A stretch of DNA of 52,700 nt. It comes from Deltaproteobacteria bacterium. Its GTDB lineage: Bacteria > Desulfobacterota > Desulfovibrionia > Desulfovibrionales > Desulfovibrionaceae. Location of the stretch: positions 1 to 52,700 of the forward strand of contig JAISOL010000038.1 in NCBI GenBank assembly GCA_031275645.1, written 5' to 3'. Made by a program: the position numbers and the translations under genes. The notes under the pieces were generated by a model that was not told the DNA's origin, did no database searches, and saw only the letters and a program-made list of their open reading frames with translations. Position 1 is the first letter of the stretch. The number at the start of each line of letters is the position of its first letter. Of this stretch, positions 51,530 to 52,700 are shown one piece after another.

Positions 51530-52227
51530 CAATCTCCCCTTCCCTTCGCCCTGCCGCGCATTCTGGCGCGCAAGGCAGAGGCATAATCGAGACGCTCTTT
51601 TGCCTTGTTGGTCCGGCCGTAATTTGCGCCGTGTACCCTGCGCCTGGAGGCGACAAGCTCAATTTTTTCATGCTTCAGGCCCATGGCCTCCATCTTGGCC
51701 AGCAAGACAATTATCTCGCCTGTGTTCAGACTTTCATCAAACAGGCCGATCCGTTCAAACAAGGCCCGCCGCATCAGCACCGCCCCGGTAAACAGGCCAT
51801 GATAGGCCTCTTCCCTGATCCGAATCTTTTGTCTTTCCGCATCGTCCAATTCCGGCGAGAAAAAATCCCGCACCTTGGCCATGACCAGATAGAGTTCCCT
51901 GTCCGCCTCAAGAGTCTGATACATAGCGGCCAGCGCCCCGGCGTTCATCACGTCGTCATGATCGTGAAACAGGACATATTCGCCCAAGGCCGCTCTGAGG
52001 CCGGTATTTTTCCCTGCCACCTGGCCGCGCGTCGTTTCGTGGCGAATAAGGCGGCAACCCGCATTTTCGGCGATTTCCGCCGTAGAGTCCGTGCTGCCGT
52101 CGTCCACGACGATAATTTCGACGGTGATTTCAACCGGCATCTCCCGGCGCTGTATGCCGGCAACGGCTTCAGCCAGATAGTTCGCGCCGTTGCGGCAGGG
52201 GATGATGACGGAGATGAGGGGAGACAT
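51529..52227 (-). CDS. GT2-family glycosyltransferase
   Basis: A 232-residue family 2 transferase. MSPLISVIIPCRNGANYLAEAVAGIQRR and IIVVDDGSTDSTAEI show the nucleotide-binding Rossmann-like half, and HDHDDV the metal-binding acidic triad; GNKTR-type sequence is seen as GQVAGKNTGL. A C-terminal region with basic residues follows, without membrane helices. A GTG at 52263 overlapping the upstream stop (GTGA) would add 12 residues; I prefer the ATG 52227 because homologues begin near SVIIP. It ends overlapping the FkbM start. Confidence 0.87.
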   Translation of the reverse strand: MSPLISVIIPCRNGANYLAEAVAGIQRREMPVEITVEIIVVDDGSTDSTAEIAENAGCRLIRHETTRGQVAGKNTGLRAALGEYVLFHDHDDVMNAGALAAMYQTLEADRELYLVMAKVRDFFSPELDDAERQKIRIREEAYHGLFTGAVLMRRALFERIGLFDESLNTGEIIVLLAKMEAMGLKHEKIELVASRRRVHGANYGRTNKAKERLDYASALRARMRGRAKGRGD

Positions 52228-52259
52228 AACGCGCTGAACTTCCTTGGTCTTCAATTTAA

Positions 52260-52700
52260 TCACAAATCCGGGGCGATCTCCCGCAAACCCAGCAAGCGCC
52301 GGTACAGGCGCAAGTAACGCCCGACCTGTAGAACGCGCGTATATTCGGCCAGCGCCCGCTCCCGGCAGGCGCTACGCATAGCCGCGTATTCGTCCGGGGG
52401 TAAATCCAGCACTCTTTTGATTTTAGCGGCCAAATCCTCCACGCTGTCCGGAGAGAAGGAAGAATATGCGCCGTCCTTTGGGGAAGAAAGGCCTCCGGCA
52501 AGCGGCAGACCGGGGTGTCTGGCCAGAAAGCCGGTCATGCCCTCCAATATGATGTCCTCCGCGCCAGTGCCGTAAAAGCCAACCCCCGGCGTGCCGCAGG
52601 CCTGGGCCTCCGCTGTGGCCAATCCGAAGACCTCCTGAAAGGAGGGTGACACAAAAACGTCAGCCGCGGCATAGGCGGCGGCCAGTTTTGCCTTGTCCTC
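52260..52700 (-). CDS. GT4-family glycosyltransferase, 5' part missing
   Basis: A partial gene: the frame is open to the window edge, and 146 codons before the stop are visible. The C-terminal Rossmann half of a GT-B enzyme is seen: VSPSFQEVFGLATAEAQACGTPGVGF (EX7E motif of GT4) and GAEDIILEGMTGFL, followed by a helical end (ALAEYTRVLQVGRYLRLYRRLLGL). It lies first in the visible glycan cluster and its stop touches the GT2 gene. The N-terminal acceptor domain is outside the window. Confidence 0.85.
   Translation of the reverse strand, partial: EDKAKLAAAYAAADVFVSPSFQEVFGLATAEAQACGTPGVGFYGTGAEDIILEGMTGFLARHPGLPLAGGLSSPKDGAYSSFSPDSVEDLAAKIKRVLDLPPDEYAAMRSACRERALAEYTRVLQVGRYLRLYRRLLGLREIAPDL

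Noticed and set aside
1-52700. CRISPR arrays, transposases, integrases, phage genes, toxin-antitoxin pairs
   Set aside because: I found no regularly spaced repeats and no protein of these families on either strand.

Overview
The window reads as chromosomal DNA of a Desulfovibrionaceae-like sulfate-reducing deltaproteobacterium with moderately high GC. The evidence is gene content. It has a large pyruvate carboxylase next to a roughly 1180-residue PEP synthase, and an Lrp-type siroheme decarboxylase subunit beside hemL, which points to the siroheme-dependent haem route. A fliK-flgD-flgE block has a sigma-54-like promoter, and the cell carries the usual Gram-negative envelope genes (lnt, gmhB). 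I see no tRNA, rRNA, CRISPR array, prophage or insertion sequence. The species is not identified; the taxon is inferred from family knowledge.

Layout. 0.3-4.8 kb: three NAD(P)-dependent oxidoreductases of three different folds (SDR, 3-hydroxyacyl-CoA dehydrogenase type, ketopantoate-reductase type) and a GntP permease, probably an uptake and oxidation or epimerisation module for an unknown hydroxy or sugar acid. 4.9-8.1 kb: an RluA-type pseudouridine synthase, an unrecognised protein and a MATE exporter. 8.3-13 kb: a BvgS/EvgS-like hybrid sensor kinase, a small Sel1-repeat protein and a divergent XRE regulator with a palindrome between them. 13-16.5 kb: two tandem ilvE paralogues with a shared upstream block, and a CCA-adding-type nucleotidyltransferase. 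16.6-25.6 kb: biotin ligase-pyruvate carboxylase, a CYTH protein and PEP synthase, the pyruvate/oxaloacetate/PEP node. 25.7-27.3 kb: a 2-Cys peroxiredoxin with a 57-residue membrane protein, then rplU-rpmA. 27.4-37.1 kb: a long co-directional run of obg, SPFH, NfeD, mnmG, a CorC-like protein, lnt, prfB (with a programmed +1 frameshift), a MinD-like ATPase and HU. 37.1-39.2 kb: gpsA, ruvC and gmhB on the minus strand. 39.3-41 kb: siroheme decarboxylase subunit and hemL. 41.1-46 kb: flagellar hook genes. 46.2-47.8 kb: ettA. 47.9-52.7 kb: a minus-strand glycan cluster of tightly packed genes (GT4, GT2, FkbM methyltransferase, GT32, ABC exporter) running off the window end.

Working together. Biotin ligase would load pyruvate carboxylase, whose oxaloacetate joins the PEP synthase product in gluconeogenesis and anaplerosis. 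Siroheme decarboxylation and hemL are two parts of tetrapyrrole synthesis. FliK, FlgD and FlgE build and measure the flagellar hook. The neighbouring glycan cluster may decorate a surface structure, possibly flagella, but that link is only positional. No CRISPR, toxin-antitoxin or phage-defence system was recognised. The strongest unusual items are the oxidoreductase/GntP module, the zinc-ribbon tail on pyruvate carboxylase, the ilvE tandem duplication with its leader, and the regulatory palindrome at 12.55 kb.
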